A DNA stretch of 64,000 bases, from the NCBI GenBank assembly GCA_947579605.1, contig OX388318.1, forward strand, positions 23,484,098-23,548,097, given 5' to 3'. The notes beneath the pieces were generated by a model. The model was not told where the DNA came from. It was given only the letters and a program-made list of their open reading frames with translations, and did not search any database. The stretch comes from Athripsodes cinereus. Taxonomy: Eukaryota; Arthropoda; Insecta; Trichoptera; Leptoceridae. Below are positions 43,693 through 55,519 of this stretch, in pieces (within the stretch, counting starts at the first letter, position 1; each line of letters starts with the position of its first letter). Position numbers and translations under genes: made by a program.

Positions 43693-43940
43693 CCCGTGGA
43701 GCACCCGGTAAAGAATTGGTCTCCCACTCCTTTGCGTAAGTTTTCGAGTGTCCTGTAAAAAGCAGGTGTTCGAAAAAATTAAGACATTTTACATCTTAAA
43801 TTCAGCGATGAGGTTTGCCACCCATCCTGAATGTCTTGATTTTATATTGGCACGAAGAGGACAGCTTGCATGTTTCTTGCATGCGGCTGGTCTGCTGGCT
43901 GCCCCACTTGTGGGATATGCCGTGATGGTATAGTAGTAGT
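43693..43940 (+). mobile_element. Family A, full-length, perfect TSD
   Basis: 248 bp from CCCGTGGAGCACCCGG to a TAGTAGTAGT tail, with the perfect 9-bp TSD TTTTATAAT (43684-43692 and 43941-43949). Best reference copy for the family together with 45137. Confidence 0.92.
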
Positions 43941-44289
43941 TTTTATAATAATTAAAAATATTTTTACACTTCTTTCTATATGAAAATCCATAAAAATGAC
44001 AATTATTTTATATATAAATGTTCTTCTTAGAATCAAAAGAGCAATATGTAGGTATTATATTTACTTTATCCAATTTTATCTCATTTTATTGATTTTTTTA
44101 AAATATTATTTTATACATATTTTTCGAAAATATTGATTGTATATTTTGTATTTTTTTTTTTTTTATCATTATTACAAAACATTTAAAAATGGTCAGAAAC
44201 AATTCACACATCGACAAAGCAAAGACAATACATTATCCTACTCAACCCGCAGTTGATGTATGTATTTTAATATTTTATTCTATTTGAAA

Positions 44290-44385
44290 TTTACGGGTAC
44301 ACCTACCTTTTACAGTATACTCAAAAAGTTAAAGATAAGACTAGGTAGGGACCAATTATTTTTGCCGGGTACTCCACGGAACTAT
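44290..44385 (-). mobile_element. Family A, head fragment
   Basis: ACCTACCTTTTACAGTATAC and GCCGGGTACTCCACGGAAC match the head in reverse. Confidence 0.55.
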
Positions 44386-44989
44386 ATTATTATGGCGAAA
44401 TACATACTTACACATGATAATTTTCAGATACGCATCAATCATAATATTGTATCTTTATGATAATTATACCTGTCGTTGTTATTATTGCTGACCACAGGTC
44501 ACCGCAGATACCACCCAATAAAATACCATCTATAGTACACCTCATCTTTTATATAACAGTATGAACATTGTGAATGGATGATGAAGGCAAGTAGGTATGC
44601 GACGATGAAGAGACGAAGTGAAAGTGAACCTCTACCATTTATTTATTTACTAGAATAGTTTATTCCGGCTTCGCTAAGGAAATAAACATCAAATTGACAA
44701 TTAAGAAACAAACGTTTGTAAATAGTGTAAGTAGTATTTTCCTAAGGAAAAATTTGAGGTTGTTTGGAAACTGGCAACACCGTGTTTCAAATATTTTTGA
44801 GAGTTCTATACGTAGCCATGTTCTGCCACGATATCAACAATATTTTTAATATAGATACAAATATAACACTAATATCTCTGTCAATAACTTATTATTATTT
44901 TAAAAATATCACCCTGCACTGAGACCATAACAGCTTTTGGCCAAGGCGATCTCAGCAACAAAAATAAAATATTTTTAATGTTTTTTACC
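44386..44989. other. AT-rich spacer, nothing recognised
   Basis: No supported feature. Confidence 0.35.
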
Positions 44990-45446
44990 TAAAGCCTGTT
45001 CAGGGGAACTGAATTTTTTATTTTTATTTTTCAACATTTTTTTTGTTTATTTTTTTATGGTGAGGCATTGAATAATACATACAGGCCCAAATTTTTACCC
45101 TTCTACCATGAACCCCTATTTTTTAATAGCGATATTCTACTACTATACCATCACGGCATATCCCACAAGTGGGGTAGCCAGCAGATCAGCTGCACGTAAG
45201 AAACATGCAAACTGTCCTTTTCGTGCCAATATAAAATCAAGACATTCGGGATGGGTGGCAAGCCTCATCGCTGAATTTAAGATGTAAAATGTCTTATTTT
45301 TTTCGAACACCTGCCTTTTACAGGACACTCGAAAACTTACGCAGAAGAGTGGGAGACCAATTCTTTACCGGGTGCTCCACGGGATAGCGATATTAGTAAT
45401 CTAGAAATAATGTATATGACAAAACAACGTTTGCCGGGTCAGCTAG
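44990..45446 (+). mobile_element. Non-autonomous Helitron with nested family A copy
   Basis: Pieces 44990-45136 and 45395-45446 correspond to the second half of the Helitron at 29887: GAATAATACATACAGGCCC, AACCCCTATTTTTTAATAGC, then AAACAACGTTTGCCGGGTC and GCTAG before T. The 5' end is not clear. It is interrupted by an A element with an 11-bp TSD. Confidence 0.7.
45137..45383 (-). mobile_element. Family A, full-length, nested in Helitron
   Basis: 247 bp from the tail complement CTACTACTATACC to the head complement CTCCACGGG, with the perfect 11-bp TSD ATAGCGATATT (45126-45136 and 45384-45394). The copy at 29887 is the empty site (AGCGATATTAGTAATC). Confidence 0.93.
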
Positions 45447-45769
45447 TATCATTATATATTTTCACTTTTCTAGAGGTTCATAATATCTAATAAGATGTTA
45501 AGATAGGTACACATCATAATGTGCGTGTCTTGGTGGTTATGTAGCTAGTTACATCGTCCGACAATGACCGCTGATTCATTGATTGAGGTTCACTCCCATT
45601 ACCATCAGACATAGAGGGATAATAATCAACCCAGCTAGTAGCTTACATGTTTTGACTACCTGCGTATCTATGTAACCACTAGCAGCTATCACATTTTTCT
45701 ATTCACACCTAGAACACAACGATTTTTTTTATTATATTTAGATTTCATTGATTTGCCTTGTTTTTTTTT
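45447..45769. other. AT-rich spacer, nothing recognised
   Basis: No supported feature. Confidence 0.35.
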
Positions 45770-45990
45770 TTAATTACCCAAGAACTGAGTAATTTCAGCC
45801 GAATCAGAAACTTAAAAATACTTTACAGAATGCACAAAAATATGTTAATATGTAACACATGAAACTACCATATAAGGCTTAGAAAAGACAACGTCACCTC
45901 ATTTGGTAGTGCCCGGACGGGACTTGAACCCACAATCCCATCTTGTCGCGAGATGTGCTGTGTCCAATTAAGCTACTGGGCGACTTACCA
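45770..45990 (-). mobile_element. tRNA-derived SINE (third type)
   Basis: Reverse strand: GCCCAGTAGCTTAATTGGAC with a TAGCTTAATTGG A box, and GTGGGTTCAAGTCCCGTCC as B box, then a non-tRNA body (TTTTCTAAGCCTTATATGG). The anticodon loop lacks T33 and the acceptor stem pairs imperfectly, so I call a SINE and not a tRNA gene. Confidence 0.6.
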
Positions 45991-46186
45991 GAGGCTCCGA
46001 GAGAGAATTAGATTTTACTCAATTAACGAAATGATATATGAATAGAAATTCCTCATTGTTTTGTTATATAATTTATTTATTTAGTATCTATATATTTTAT
46101 TTTTTTTACTTTATTTTATTTATTTATTTATTATTTATTTACTTTTTTTACTTACGATTTTTATTTGATTTTTTTTTTTTTTTAAT

Positions 46187-46307
46187 GGGTTAGTTGGAAG
46201 ATATCGCGCTTCCGCGATAAACTCGCCCATTGCACAAATTTATTTGTCTGGTTCTACAATGTTTATATTTTATTAATGTCTGTTTTTTTGTGCAATAAAG
46301 ATTTTTA

Positions 46308-46338
<31 letters not shown>

Positions 46339-46345
46339 TATAATA
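46187..46345 (+). repeat. LINE 3'-end fragment, ATT-repeat tail
   Basis: GGGTTAGTTGGAAGATATCG, CGATAAACTCGCCCATTGC and GTGCAATAAAGATTTTTATT with an ATT microsatellite; a relative of 3069. Confidence 0.65.
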
Positions 46346-46349
46346 TACG

Positions 46350-46905
46350 GCTATTGCCTTTTACAGGATATAGAGAAAATAATAATATACATTAAGATTC
46401 TAATCGCACCTACTTGAAACGAATATTTGATAATTTTTAAACCCAAACAAAATATAAAATCTAAGCTTAAAAAACTAGAATACATAATTATGTGTAATTA
46501 ATATACCAACAAAAAGTTTTGAATTTAGAAAATGTTTATATTATTATCAATCGCATTGTATTGAAAATTGTTGAATAATAAATTAAAATTCCTACTTGAC
46601 AACAAATAATAAATAAGTTGGTACGTAGTCCAATAGATGCTTAATCAGAAATGCACTTCTGAATCTGTCTTCTCTATCCATTAAGTCTCATTAGCAATGC
46701 AAGAGATTTCACTTTCTTTCTCTGAATCCGTGACATATTATTCATCTATTTATACATATTATATCTATGTATTCAATAATATAATGCTAATAGTAGGAAA
46801 AACAATATTGTTTTATAAATAAATGGGTACCCATCTAGCACCAAACCTCACGTGAATATTTTATTTCGTTTGTTAATTTGTATGTATGTAGATTTAAAAA
46901 AAAGG
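46350..46905. other. AT-rich spacer, nothing recognised
   Basis: No supported feature. Confidence 0.4.
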
Positions 46906-46909
46906 AGAT

Positions 46910-46995
46910 ATATCTGGGTTTTGTTATAAGACCAAATACAACCTTATACACCTTTCACAATACCTAAGCTAAAAGCTTCTGTCGTCATAACTATG
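46910..46995 (-). repeat. SINE 3' part (same type as 11940)
   Basis: TTTTGTTATAAGACCAAATA, then TAAGCTAAAAGCTTCTGTCG match the tail of the nested SINE at 11940. Confidence 0.5.
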
Positions 46996-47388
46996 TTTTT
47001 TTTTATAATGTACATAATCTTGCTATAATCAATGTACTTTCAAATATAATTATGTAAATAAATAATTATTTGAAAACTTTTTCGATAGACAACTTCTTCT
47101 AGGCATTTACTCTCTGAGCGCTGACGGGTTGAAAAAAGCTAGTTGTAATAACAATTGAATATTGATTATTTGAAATTAAATCTAATCCATAGATTCTATT
47201 TACTTGTAGATAGATAGGTATCCATTATTATTTGTTAAGTAGGTACTTTGTATTGTAACAGGTACCCATAGAGTATCAATAACTTTACTGTCAAAGAATA
47301 GAAAAGAATCTGTATACTAACTTACATACCTTTTATTGGATACTTCAATAGTATCAGGTATTTGATTACCCGTTATTTTATTAGTTAA

Positions 47389-47809
47389 CCCTTTAAAGTC
47401 TCCATTTTTTTCTTTTTTAACGGGATTATTTTTTTTACGGTGTTAGAATAAAAGAGTAAGTATTTGCATCATTTTTTTTATAATTCCCGCTATTAATTAT
47501 ACCGTACATTTAGCATTTTGAGAATCTAAACTAAAAGGCATTTGGTTTTAAATCAAATTTTTAAGAATATACCTAATTAATATTAAAATCCTTCGATTTT
47601 TAACATTTTTCAATGTTTCTCTGATAGAAAAGAAAATTATGTATTTTTCTGGGTCTCTTCTTTCTGGATTATATTGCTTTACTTTTTTTTTTATTACAAA
47701 TCATAAAAAATAAAATCTGATACGTTTTTGATATCTGAAAAAAATATCGCAAAAATAACGATGCAAGTGCATATTATACATAAATACATATCTAAAGGGT
47801 TAAATTAAC
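47389..47809. mobile_element. piggyBac-like MITE
   Basis: TTAA on both flanks (47385-47388, 47810-47813). Ends CCCTTTAAAGTC and, reversed, CCCTTTAGATAT. 421 bp, AT-rich, non-coding; the inverted repeats are short. Confidence 0.6.
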
Positions 47810-47813
47810 GCGC

Positions 47814-48950
47814 TAATTTTTAAAGAGTCATCAGTGTGCTATGTAGGCACCAAATATAATAAAGGCGTATTCATAACATTGTGATTGTTAATTAATTATT
47901 AATTCCGCATCCTTATGTGTTGGTGGTATGCACACTAACTCATCACTTTCTTCCGCGCACCATCTACTTATGTAGGTCATGTGTGAATGTCACTTTACTA
48001 ATAACTAATTAGTATTGTTCAGTGTAGTGTCATTGAATGAATACTATGTTGTCTATGGAGACAAGAATGTTCGAAATTTAATTTGAAATCGTATAGATAT
48101 TCAAATTGAATGGAATTCTGTCACTAATGATGTTTGAATGATATTATTTCTATGGAATTAAGATGATCAAGACTTTAAATTAGTAGATTTTGTTTCTAAT
48201 TCCAAAAGCGGAGTAGCCAGAGTGAAATCACTACAAATAATTAAAAATCAAATAATTATTTCAAAAATCGTTAAATTTAAACTTTTAAACACAAGCCATT
48301 AGTTTTTTTTTGATTATTGAAATATTTTTTACAGATAGGTATATATTATCTAAGTATGTACCTGCATGAATATGTAAATATTTTAAATCTATAATACTTC
48401 AAACAATAAAATAAATAAGTGAATAAACAATTATGCACTTATATGGTGTACAGTAAATTTGAAACGGACATTTTATAAACTAATATGTCACGTATAAAAT
48501 TCGTTGATCGTACATTACTACACGATCTTTATTGTATTTGTAGAGAAAACTCTACACACGTCCCAAGTGTACAAATAGTTTTCACTTTTATTTAATAATT
48601 TTTACTAGAATACGAAACAAATATACAATTTCGTGTCGTTGTATATTTGACAAGCAATAAATAACTCTTATTCTGAATATTTTGAGTGTCAATGTTAAGA
48701 ACATAATCATAAATTTAAATAATATCATTCTAAATTTAAACATCCGTCAGTTTACATAACGAATAATGTTGAAAATTTGTACGACATGCACTTTCTTGTA
48801 TTATTACTATTTACATTATGGTACTTCCGAATGATTTATGAATTTATTCTATTTTCAAAAGTATCTATACATGTTCATCTACGCCAGTTCTGGCCAATCC
48901 GATCTTTTGGCTTTATTTTTACAATTTATCTCTAAGCTTAAATATTAAAT
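47814..48950. other. AT-rich spacer, nothing recognised
   Basis: No supported feature. Confidence 0.4.
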
Positions 48951-48954
48951 TCAT

Positions 48955-49230
48955 TTTTAAAATATGCTCCTAGAGTTTGGAATAATCTTTCCACAGATAT
49001 AAGGAATTCAAACTCTTATCTTTAAGAGGTAATTGGAGAAGTGTGTGATTAGTGAGAGATGAAATTTAAAATAAGTGTTAAAGTGATCAAATAGAGTATA
49101 CCAAATTAGGACACTGTAGCTTGACTCCTTATACCAGGAAAAATTGATTGGGGCAATGCTTACGTTTTATTATTATGTAATAGTTGATTGTTTAAATGTT
49201 ATGTAACTATTATCATAATTATTATGTTGT
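48955..49230 (+). pseudogene. CR1-like LINE C-terminus and 3' UTR remnant
   Basis: Reads APRVWNNLSTDIRNSNSYL followed by a stop; 'APRxWNxLPxxIRxSxS' is the classic last conserved block of CR1/L2/Jockey ORF2. Downstream, ACTCCTTATACCAGG and GATTGGGGCAATG resemble the 3'-UTR scraps at 12815 and 50735. It ends in AAATAAAATAAAAAA at about 49245. Confidence 0.6.
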
Positions 49231-49565
49231 TAAATAAAATAAAAAATATCTACTTCTACTAACACTAGTTATACTATTGATTGCACATCATTGATTTTCT
49301 CAAAACAGCATCTACCTTAAAGAATCTGGCTACGATACAATTAATTGTGTCGTAGCCTGATGATTCACTATGTGTTAAGACATATTATATTAGATAAAAA
49401 TTTGCTAGATTTTCTGAACAAGTATGTGCGATAAATATATTTTTAACGCAAGAAAATTTGGACAATGCTGTCTTTCACACCTTTACAGAAAATACGAAAA
49501 CAAAGGTTTGTTAACAATAATGGAAGACATTAATTTTTCTAAAATTTGTCTATTATGTTTTTTCT

Positions 49566-50335
49566 TGTACATACATACATACATACATACCATCACGCCG
49601 CTTCCCTCGCGGGGTAGGCAGAAAGGATCGAGCGCCACTTCCTTCTATCTTTGCATACATCTTTCGCTTCCGTCACTGTCATACAATTCCTCATGCATGC
49701 TCTCCTGTTCAATGTGCTCAACACGTGACCGTCCTGTAGGATTTGATTTAAATGATCTTGCCATTTAATCCTCGGACGTCCACGTCTCCGAGCACCATTC
49801 CTCTCAGACAAATATATCTTCTTAGTCATTCTGTCCTCATTCATTCTTTCCACGTGCCCAAACCATCTTAACTTATTTACATTCATCCTTGTTATTACAC
49901 CAACTTTCATTCCACATTCCTTTCGTATATCAATGTTACGCACACGATCTCTCAGACTTTTACCACACATCCTTCTCAACGATCTCATTTCCACTGCATT
50001 TATGCCACTTTCATCCTTCTTTAACCATGTCCACGTCTCACTTGCATACATAAGTGTTGGCACTAAGATAGCAGAGTGCACCAACCTTTTAGCTGTGGTG
50101 GATATGTTTCTATTTGCAATTATTGGTCGGATTGCACCATTTACCTTATTGCCAGCAACTTTTCTCCTTTCAATATCGCTTTCACACTTCCCATCTCTCG
50201 TGAACAAGCTACCTATAAGTACACACATTCGTCAACTTGCTCTAACACTTCGTTGTCAATCATCACCTGGCATACTGTTCTCTCACTTCCTCTTTCAAAC
50301 ACCATAATTTTTGTCTTTTTTGCATTCATGTGCTA
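49566..50335 (-). pseudogene. RTE-like LINE, best copy of the family A partner
   Basis: A 211-codon open frame (50228-49593) preceded, after a frameshift near 50215, by MNAKKTKIMVFERGSERTVC and NEVLEQVDECVYL (reverse transcriptase thumb region). Then SLFTRDGKCESDIERRK, LVHSAILVPTLMYASETWTW, MRSLRRMCGKSLRDRVRNI, VNKLRWFGHVERMNEDRMTK, RRGRPRIKWQDHLNQIL and TVTEAKDVCKDRRKWRSIL. The frame ends AYPAREAA-stop, encoded by GCCTACCCCGCGAGGGAAGC and GGCGTGA, with a TATG-repeat tail straight after. There is thus essentially no 3' UTR, an RTE hallmark. Endonuclease and most of the reverse transcriptase are lost by 5' truncation. Confidence 0.82.
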
Positions 50336-50339
50336 TTAT

Positions 50340-51960
50340 TAATTAAAAAAAACCTTACTAACAAATAGTTGCATATTGCAAAAACAGTTACAAATTTAAT
50401 GTGTGGCTATTGAGAACTATGAAAAGGTTTTTACAACCATTAGCAATAACCTACATTTGAAAAAAAAATACAAACAGTTTCTTTAAATTATATACACACA
50501 CGTGTGTATGGCTGATTGAAAAAATACGACTCTTCGTCAAGAGCTTAGTGTTTTGTAAAGCGCCTCACCTTGTGAAAAATTACACAGCTTTTGACAACTA
50601 GCCTAATTAACTCAATTCACCTAATAAATGCAGCTTGATTGACAATGTATCTAAAAAAATATGTGTTGGAAAACAGGGAGTGACAAACAAATAATGAATT
50701 GTCTAAAATATACGTATTATATATTAAAAATCAATCCCTAATACCAACCAGCACCTGGTGCTGTCTGGGGTTAGTATTAAAAATTAACAGTTTACTTTAA
50801 TAAATGTAATTGTTATTGTCATTGATAAACATTGTATCATATTTCGTTAAATAAAAAAATATATATATTTATATCTGAAGTGTGCCTGTGTAGAACTGTT
50901 ACATTTGAATGAATACCGTAGACTAAGACATAACTATATGATAATATAATGTTAAAACTACATTAGAGAAAACAGACCAGAATTTCCAGATGACCATGAG
51001 GTTTTTCAGGTAGGTTTTGTGATTTCAGGGTAAAATCAAGAAATGCAGAATTTTCGACTCAATTTGATAGAAAGCTTCTGATCCCAGATATTTTTTTCAA
51101 ACTATCTATTCAATAGCCTATCTAAACCAGTCGATGTTTTGCGAATAGCCAAGCCCCTCGCAGAGATACTTTTATTTTCATAATTAGCCTACCATAATAA
51201 TGTATAATAGTAGATATAATATAATTTCAAAGAAGATTATTCGTAATAATAATCACGCGCACGCCATTTTCACTTTCTTCGTGACCGTAGCCGTGTGCAA
51301 GTACACGCGGTAACCATAGAGAAATATTATTATAATAATAATTATTATTTTGCAATCAAACCGTAGAAGTTCAAGGTGACAGTCACTTCTAACTTGAAGA
51401 TTATCTATGGCACGATATCATAATAGTATTATTGCTATGTGGGTACCTACCTATATTGTTTTATTTATTATCTATGTTTTTCATCTTCTATGACAAGGTT
51501 CAGTACCCCTAAAAATAATTAATGATTTTAATCTTCATGAAAATATTTAATATTTGCATTTTATGTTGATGGTGACATATTCTAGTTATCCCATTTACGA
51601 TGAAATCGTGGATATAAAGTAAACTTTTTGAGATAGAAACTATATAATATTTATTTATAAATCAGAGACACACACAGAAAGTTGACAAAATAGACAAAAA
51701 AAAAATAAAAACATTATGCATTGACTTGGCTACGCCAACCCTCCAATTAAGTGTGTCTACAGCTAACACACATTAATGTTGACAAAAGAATGAGAGAAAA
51801 AAAAAACAATTAGAAAATAAAAGTACCTACTTAGTCTACATTGACCGCACTCCCAGTACAACTGCACCCGCACTAAAAAAGCACCGATCACGTCGAACAG
51901 TTCATACATTACTCGTAAACTGCGAATAAGTAACAACCATCGCAACACTACATATATATT
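50340..51960. other. AT-rich spacer with a LINE 3'-UTR scrap
   Basis: 50735-50790 (CCCTAATACCAACCAGCACC, then GTGCTGTCTGGGGTTAG) can form a short hairpin and resembles 12815 and 13745. The rest is not assignable. Confidence 0.4.
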
Positions 51961-51964
51961 TCTA

Positions 51965-52155
51965 TATTCCTTCTGCACATCATCATTATACCTATAGCAA
52001 TGTTAACAAAACAATATAATACCCAAAATACTAGACCAATATGCAGTGGCGAGATTATCACTGTATATTGTTAAAATGAATTTAAAAACACTGTATAATT
52101 TCCAAATTAAATTTATTCACCTCACTGTATATTGTTTTCTTCCATATAACCATAA
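51965..52155 (-). repeat. Family B fragment interrupted by a Penelope scrap
   Basis: CTGCACATCATCATTATACC, AATATGCAGTGGCGAGATTA on one side and GTTTTCTTCCATATAACC on the other are the two parts of one reverse-strand B copy. Confidence 0.7.
52073..52122 (-). mobile_element. 50-bp Penelope-like 3' end, nested
   Basis: Reverse complement TGAGGTGAATAAATTTAATT, then TGGAAATTATACAG and TTAAATTCATTTT equals the 3' terminus of the element at 38434. It is flanked by a perfect 14-bp TSD CACTGTATATTGTT. This independently fixes the Penelope 3' end. Confidence 0.85.
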
Positions 52156-52169
52156 AGAAGTATTCACTT

Positions 52170-52970
52170 ACTGTTTTTGGTAAATTTGTGTTTAAATCCA
52201 CTGAAAAAAATCGTGTTTTTTATGAATTCTCTGCTTCGTGTATTAATTATTCAGTGCTAACTTCTAACTTTTGTTTCTAAATTTCAATTTATTTCCAAGG
52301 ATCTGGCTACCGTTTGGATAACTTATTTATCACATTTTTCAAAATATTTCAATTGAAATAATATTCTTTTTGATACCCCAAATACTGAAATAACACAGAA
52401 ACATATTACGAAGGGTGTTTTCGACACATATTCAGGTACGCAATCACCAAACACTGTAGGGGTATTTTTTAAAAATAATTAAGTAATATTTCACCTACGT
52501 ATCTACGTATAAATAACATATTGTTGAAAAGTATTGTTTTTTTTCATATCTCAATTTGGTGATTTCAAAACCATAAAACAAATAGTAAAATTACCTTTTA
52601 ACAAGGCAAAATCAAATATTTGTACGTAATGATTTTGTCAACACGGATAAGCACGTTTATTGTTTTATTTATGTTTCGTATGTTATTGTGAATAAGTAAA
52701 TAAAATTAAATGCGTAAACTACGTGTTTGTGATTTCTATTTATGAAAAGTTGATTACAAATAATTTCTCAAATGGAATATTTGTTTATAATTTAAACAAA
52801 CAAATATAATATAAAAGCTACTTCTCATTTCCTACTTGTGAATTTGTGAGTTGAACTGTGTTGATTTTTTGTACTGTAATGCTCATAATAATCATATTTT
52901 TTTTTATTAAACTACTCTAGATTCAATACAATCAATTCAACTTCGGAAACAATCAGAAACATTCTGTTCT
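52170..52970. other. AT-rich spacer, nothing recognised
   Basis: No supported feature. Confidence 0.4.
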
Positions 52971-52974
52971 CTCC

Positions 52975-53030
52975 GAGAATCGAGCCCACGACCCTTACAA
53001 GGCGAGTGTGTAGACCACTAGTCATAATAA
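52975..53030 (-). repeat. tRNA-derived SINE head, degraded
   Basis: Reverse strand: AGTGGTCTACACACTCGCC, then GTGGGCTCGATTCTCGG, an A/B-box-like arrangement. The body is not recognised. Confidence 0.45.
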
Positions 53031-53274
53031 ACTCAAAATATAACTTGGCCTCTAAATTTAAATTGACTGAACAAGAATGAAAATTACCATACTATAGTTA
53101 TAGTCCAATAACGGCTTTAGAAAACAATAACGATGAACTATACTGGATTCGACCTATTCAAACTGATCGAACTCTTCCAGCTAACCCAGTAAAACATAAT
53201 TAGGTATATCATAGACATTAATATATCACTCGATGAGAATTTAAATGAGAATTTTAAAAATATCAAATTATACT

Positions 53275-53665
53275 TCAAAAAGTCTGAGAGATCGTGTCAG
53301 TAACAGTGTTGTACGAAAGGAATGTGAAATGAAAGTTGGCGCAGTTTCAAGGATGATATACATAAGTTACGATGGTTTGGTAATGTGGAAAGAATATATG
53401 AGGACAGAATGACTAAGAAGATATATTGGGCTGATAAGAATTGTGTTCGGAGACGTGGACGACGTCCGAGGATCAAATGGCAAGATAATTTAAATCAAAT
53501 CCTACGGGACGGTCACGTGTTGAGCACATTGAACAGGAGAGCATGCATGAGGAATTGTATGACAGTGACGGAAGCGAAAGATGTAAGTATGCAAGGATAG
53601 AAGGAAGTGGCGCTCGATCCTTTCTGCCTACCCCGCGAGGGAAGCAGCGTGATGGTATGTATGTT
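53275..53665 (+). pseudogene. RTE-like LINE 3' part
   Basis: Reads SLRDRVSN, then NVERIYEDRMTKKIYWADK, RRPRIKWQDNLNQILRDGHV and RRACMRNCMTVTEAKDV. It ends CTACCCCGCGAGGGAAGC, AGCGTGATGGTATGTATG. Nearly the same sequence as 49566 in opposite orientation; one frameshift near 53385 and a second at the GRR duplication. Confidence 0.75.
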
Positions 53666-53669
53666 TATA

Positions 53670-54335
53670 TAAATTATACTTAATGATTATTGTTTATTGG
53701 TAGAAATCTCGATTTTGAGGTTTGATTATGTGAAATGATGAATTAGGTGATGAAAAATAACATAAAAATAAAATATTCTTTTTTTGAGAAGTAAAATGGT
53801 TTTGCGCATCATTACTGCAGAATATCTAAAAAAATCTATAAAAATACTCTTGTCATCTTGTCATCATTATTGAGTCATCATTATATCATGATATGCAATG
53901 AATTATAATTTGGTTCATCTTGAAATCCACAAATTGCATAATTTATACAATCACACATTACCGACAATATTACACAATAATAAAAATATGTTCCCCGTCT
54001 ATCTGCAGTAATATTATATTATTATTTGATAATTTCATTTATTTATGAATTTCTTAATTAAAATAATGCACTTTTTACTACCTTTTGTTTTAAAACGGTA
54101 TCTAGTTAATTCATTATTGTGTATCATAAAAAGAAATGCTGTTAATATAATAGAGAAAAAGTTTTTCTTTACTTCCGAACGCACTTAAAGTCATGACATA
54201 AGAAGAAACGTACGTCAACTACATACCTCTTAGATTCTTATCTAAATCTTTTCACGATTTTTGTGGCAAGTTTGATAGAAAATTTATAGAATCATATTCA
54301 TCTTCGAGCTCGATGATGTATCTTTATCAAGCTAA
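53670..54335. other. AT-rich spacer, nothing recognised
   Basis: No supported feature. Confidence 0.4.
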
Positions 54336-54450
54336 ACCTTCACGCCGTATACAAAGTAAGGTAGGCAGAGAGAATGGAATACCATACGATCTATCCTTAC
54401 ATTCTTCTCTCACTTCTTATACATTCATGTAGTTTTTCTTGCTCAACAGT
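54336..54450 (-). pseudogene. RTE-like LINE 3' scrap
   Basis: CTTCACGCCGTATACAAAG, GGTAGGCAGAGAGAATGG and TGAGCAAG-type sequence in reverse match the terminal codons of the 27060 variant. Confidence 0.55.
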
Positions 54451-54459
54451 TCTTGAAAA

Positions 54460-55350
54460 TAATATATGTTTCTTATAATTATTTTACTTAAAAATTATAC
54501 TTATGATTAAAGTATATAATATTATTTCAATAAGTGTTTAAATATTTGAATCTGAATTTGAATATAACACTAGACCAGGGCACTTTAATTTAAAAACGCA
54601 GCATGATTTTCCAATAATCGATTGGTTTCCGACATAAGTTTCATATTGAAAAAGTCTTTGAAGGGCGGAACTATTTACGTTTTAATAATATTATTATTAT
54701 TATATAAACAAGAAATGAATGAAGCGAAATTATTATTATTATTATCTATGGAAGTGTACCATAAACAATGCGAATATTATTATTACTACTCTTTTTGTCT
54801 CATTGTTCTATATTTAAATTTGCGTGACGTATTAAAGAATAAAATGTCTATGTTAAGGTAAAGTTACTTATCTACGCATGCGATACAGTTTCTATAATAT
54901 TAATTTTAAATATCGAAAGATAGTGGCCATTGAAAGGCACATGTTTTAAAATGTATTTTTTTTATTAGTAGATATTTGAATTATGGAACAACGATGGACG
55001 AAAATGTTTATACGGAGATGCCTACGAACGATATCAAAAATTATTGTATTTGAATTTGTCGTCTAGTCTTGTGTTCATCAATTTGCGGTCTTAATATATA
55101 ATTTTTCTTGTGTGAACCAATGTTAATAATAATTTCCATTGAGAATGAAACTAAAAATAATACATAATTGTTATGTTGATAACTTGGTTGCCGTTTGTGG
55201 TTTAACTTTCTTTGGTTACATCAAATCATAATAATGTTTTTAAGTATATCACAATTAGGTACTTACTTAACGTAAATCAAAATGCCTCTATATTTTTATT
55301 ACAGTGTGATTAAGGTGATTCAATTATTTTTATTTTAATCATATTATGAT
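54460..55350. other. AT-rich spacer, nothing recognised
   Basis: Short ATT microsatellites near 54690 and 54735; nothing else. Confidence 0.4.
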
Positions 55351-55354
55351 CTAA

Positions 55355-55515
55355 TAAGTGAAACATATTTTACATCTTAATTTCAGCAAATTGGTGAACC
55401 ACCCATCCTTATTAGGTATCTTAATTTTTGTTACCATAGACAGGACGACTTGTATCTTTATTACATGCAGTTGCTTGCTACTCCACTTGTGGGATAAGCA
55501 GTGATGATATTTTTT
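55355..55515 (+). mobile_element. Family A, diverged
   Basis: ATTTTACATCTTAATTTCAG, ACCACCCATCCTTATTAGG and CCACTTGTGGGATAAGCAG match the middle and 3' block. Confidence 0.6.
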
Positions 55516-55519
55516 CATT

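Noticed and set aside
45905..45985. tRNA gene on the reverse strand
   Set aside because: Anticodon loop lacks T33 and the stem is imperfect; a SINE-like body follows.
49567..49592. CRISPR or satellite array from the CATA repeats
   Set aside because: It is the TATG-repeat tail of the LINE in reverse; no spaced repeats anywhere in the window.
49933..50307. 124-codon plus-strand frame
   Set aside because: Antisense shadow of the RTE-like LINE remnant.
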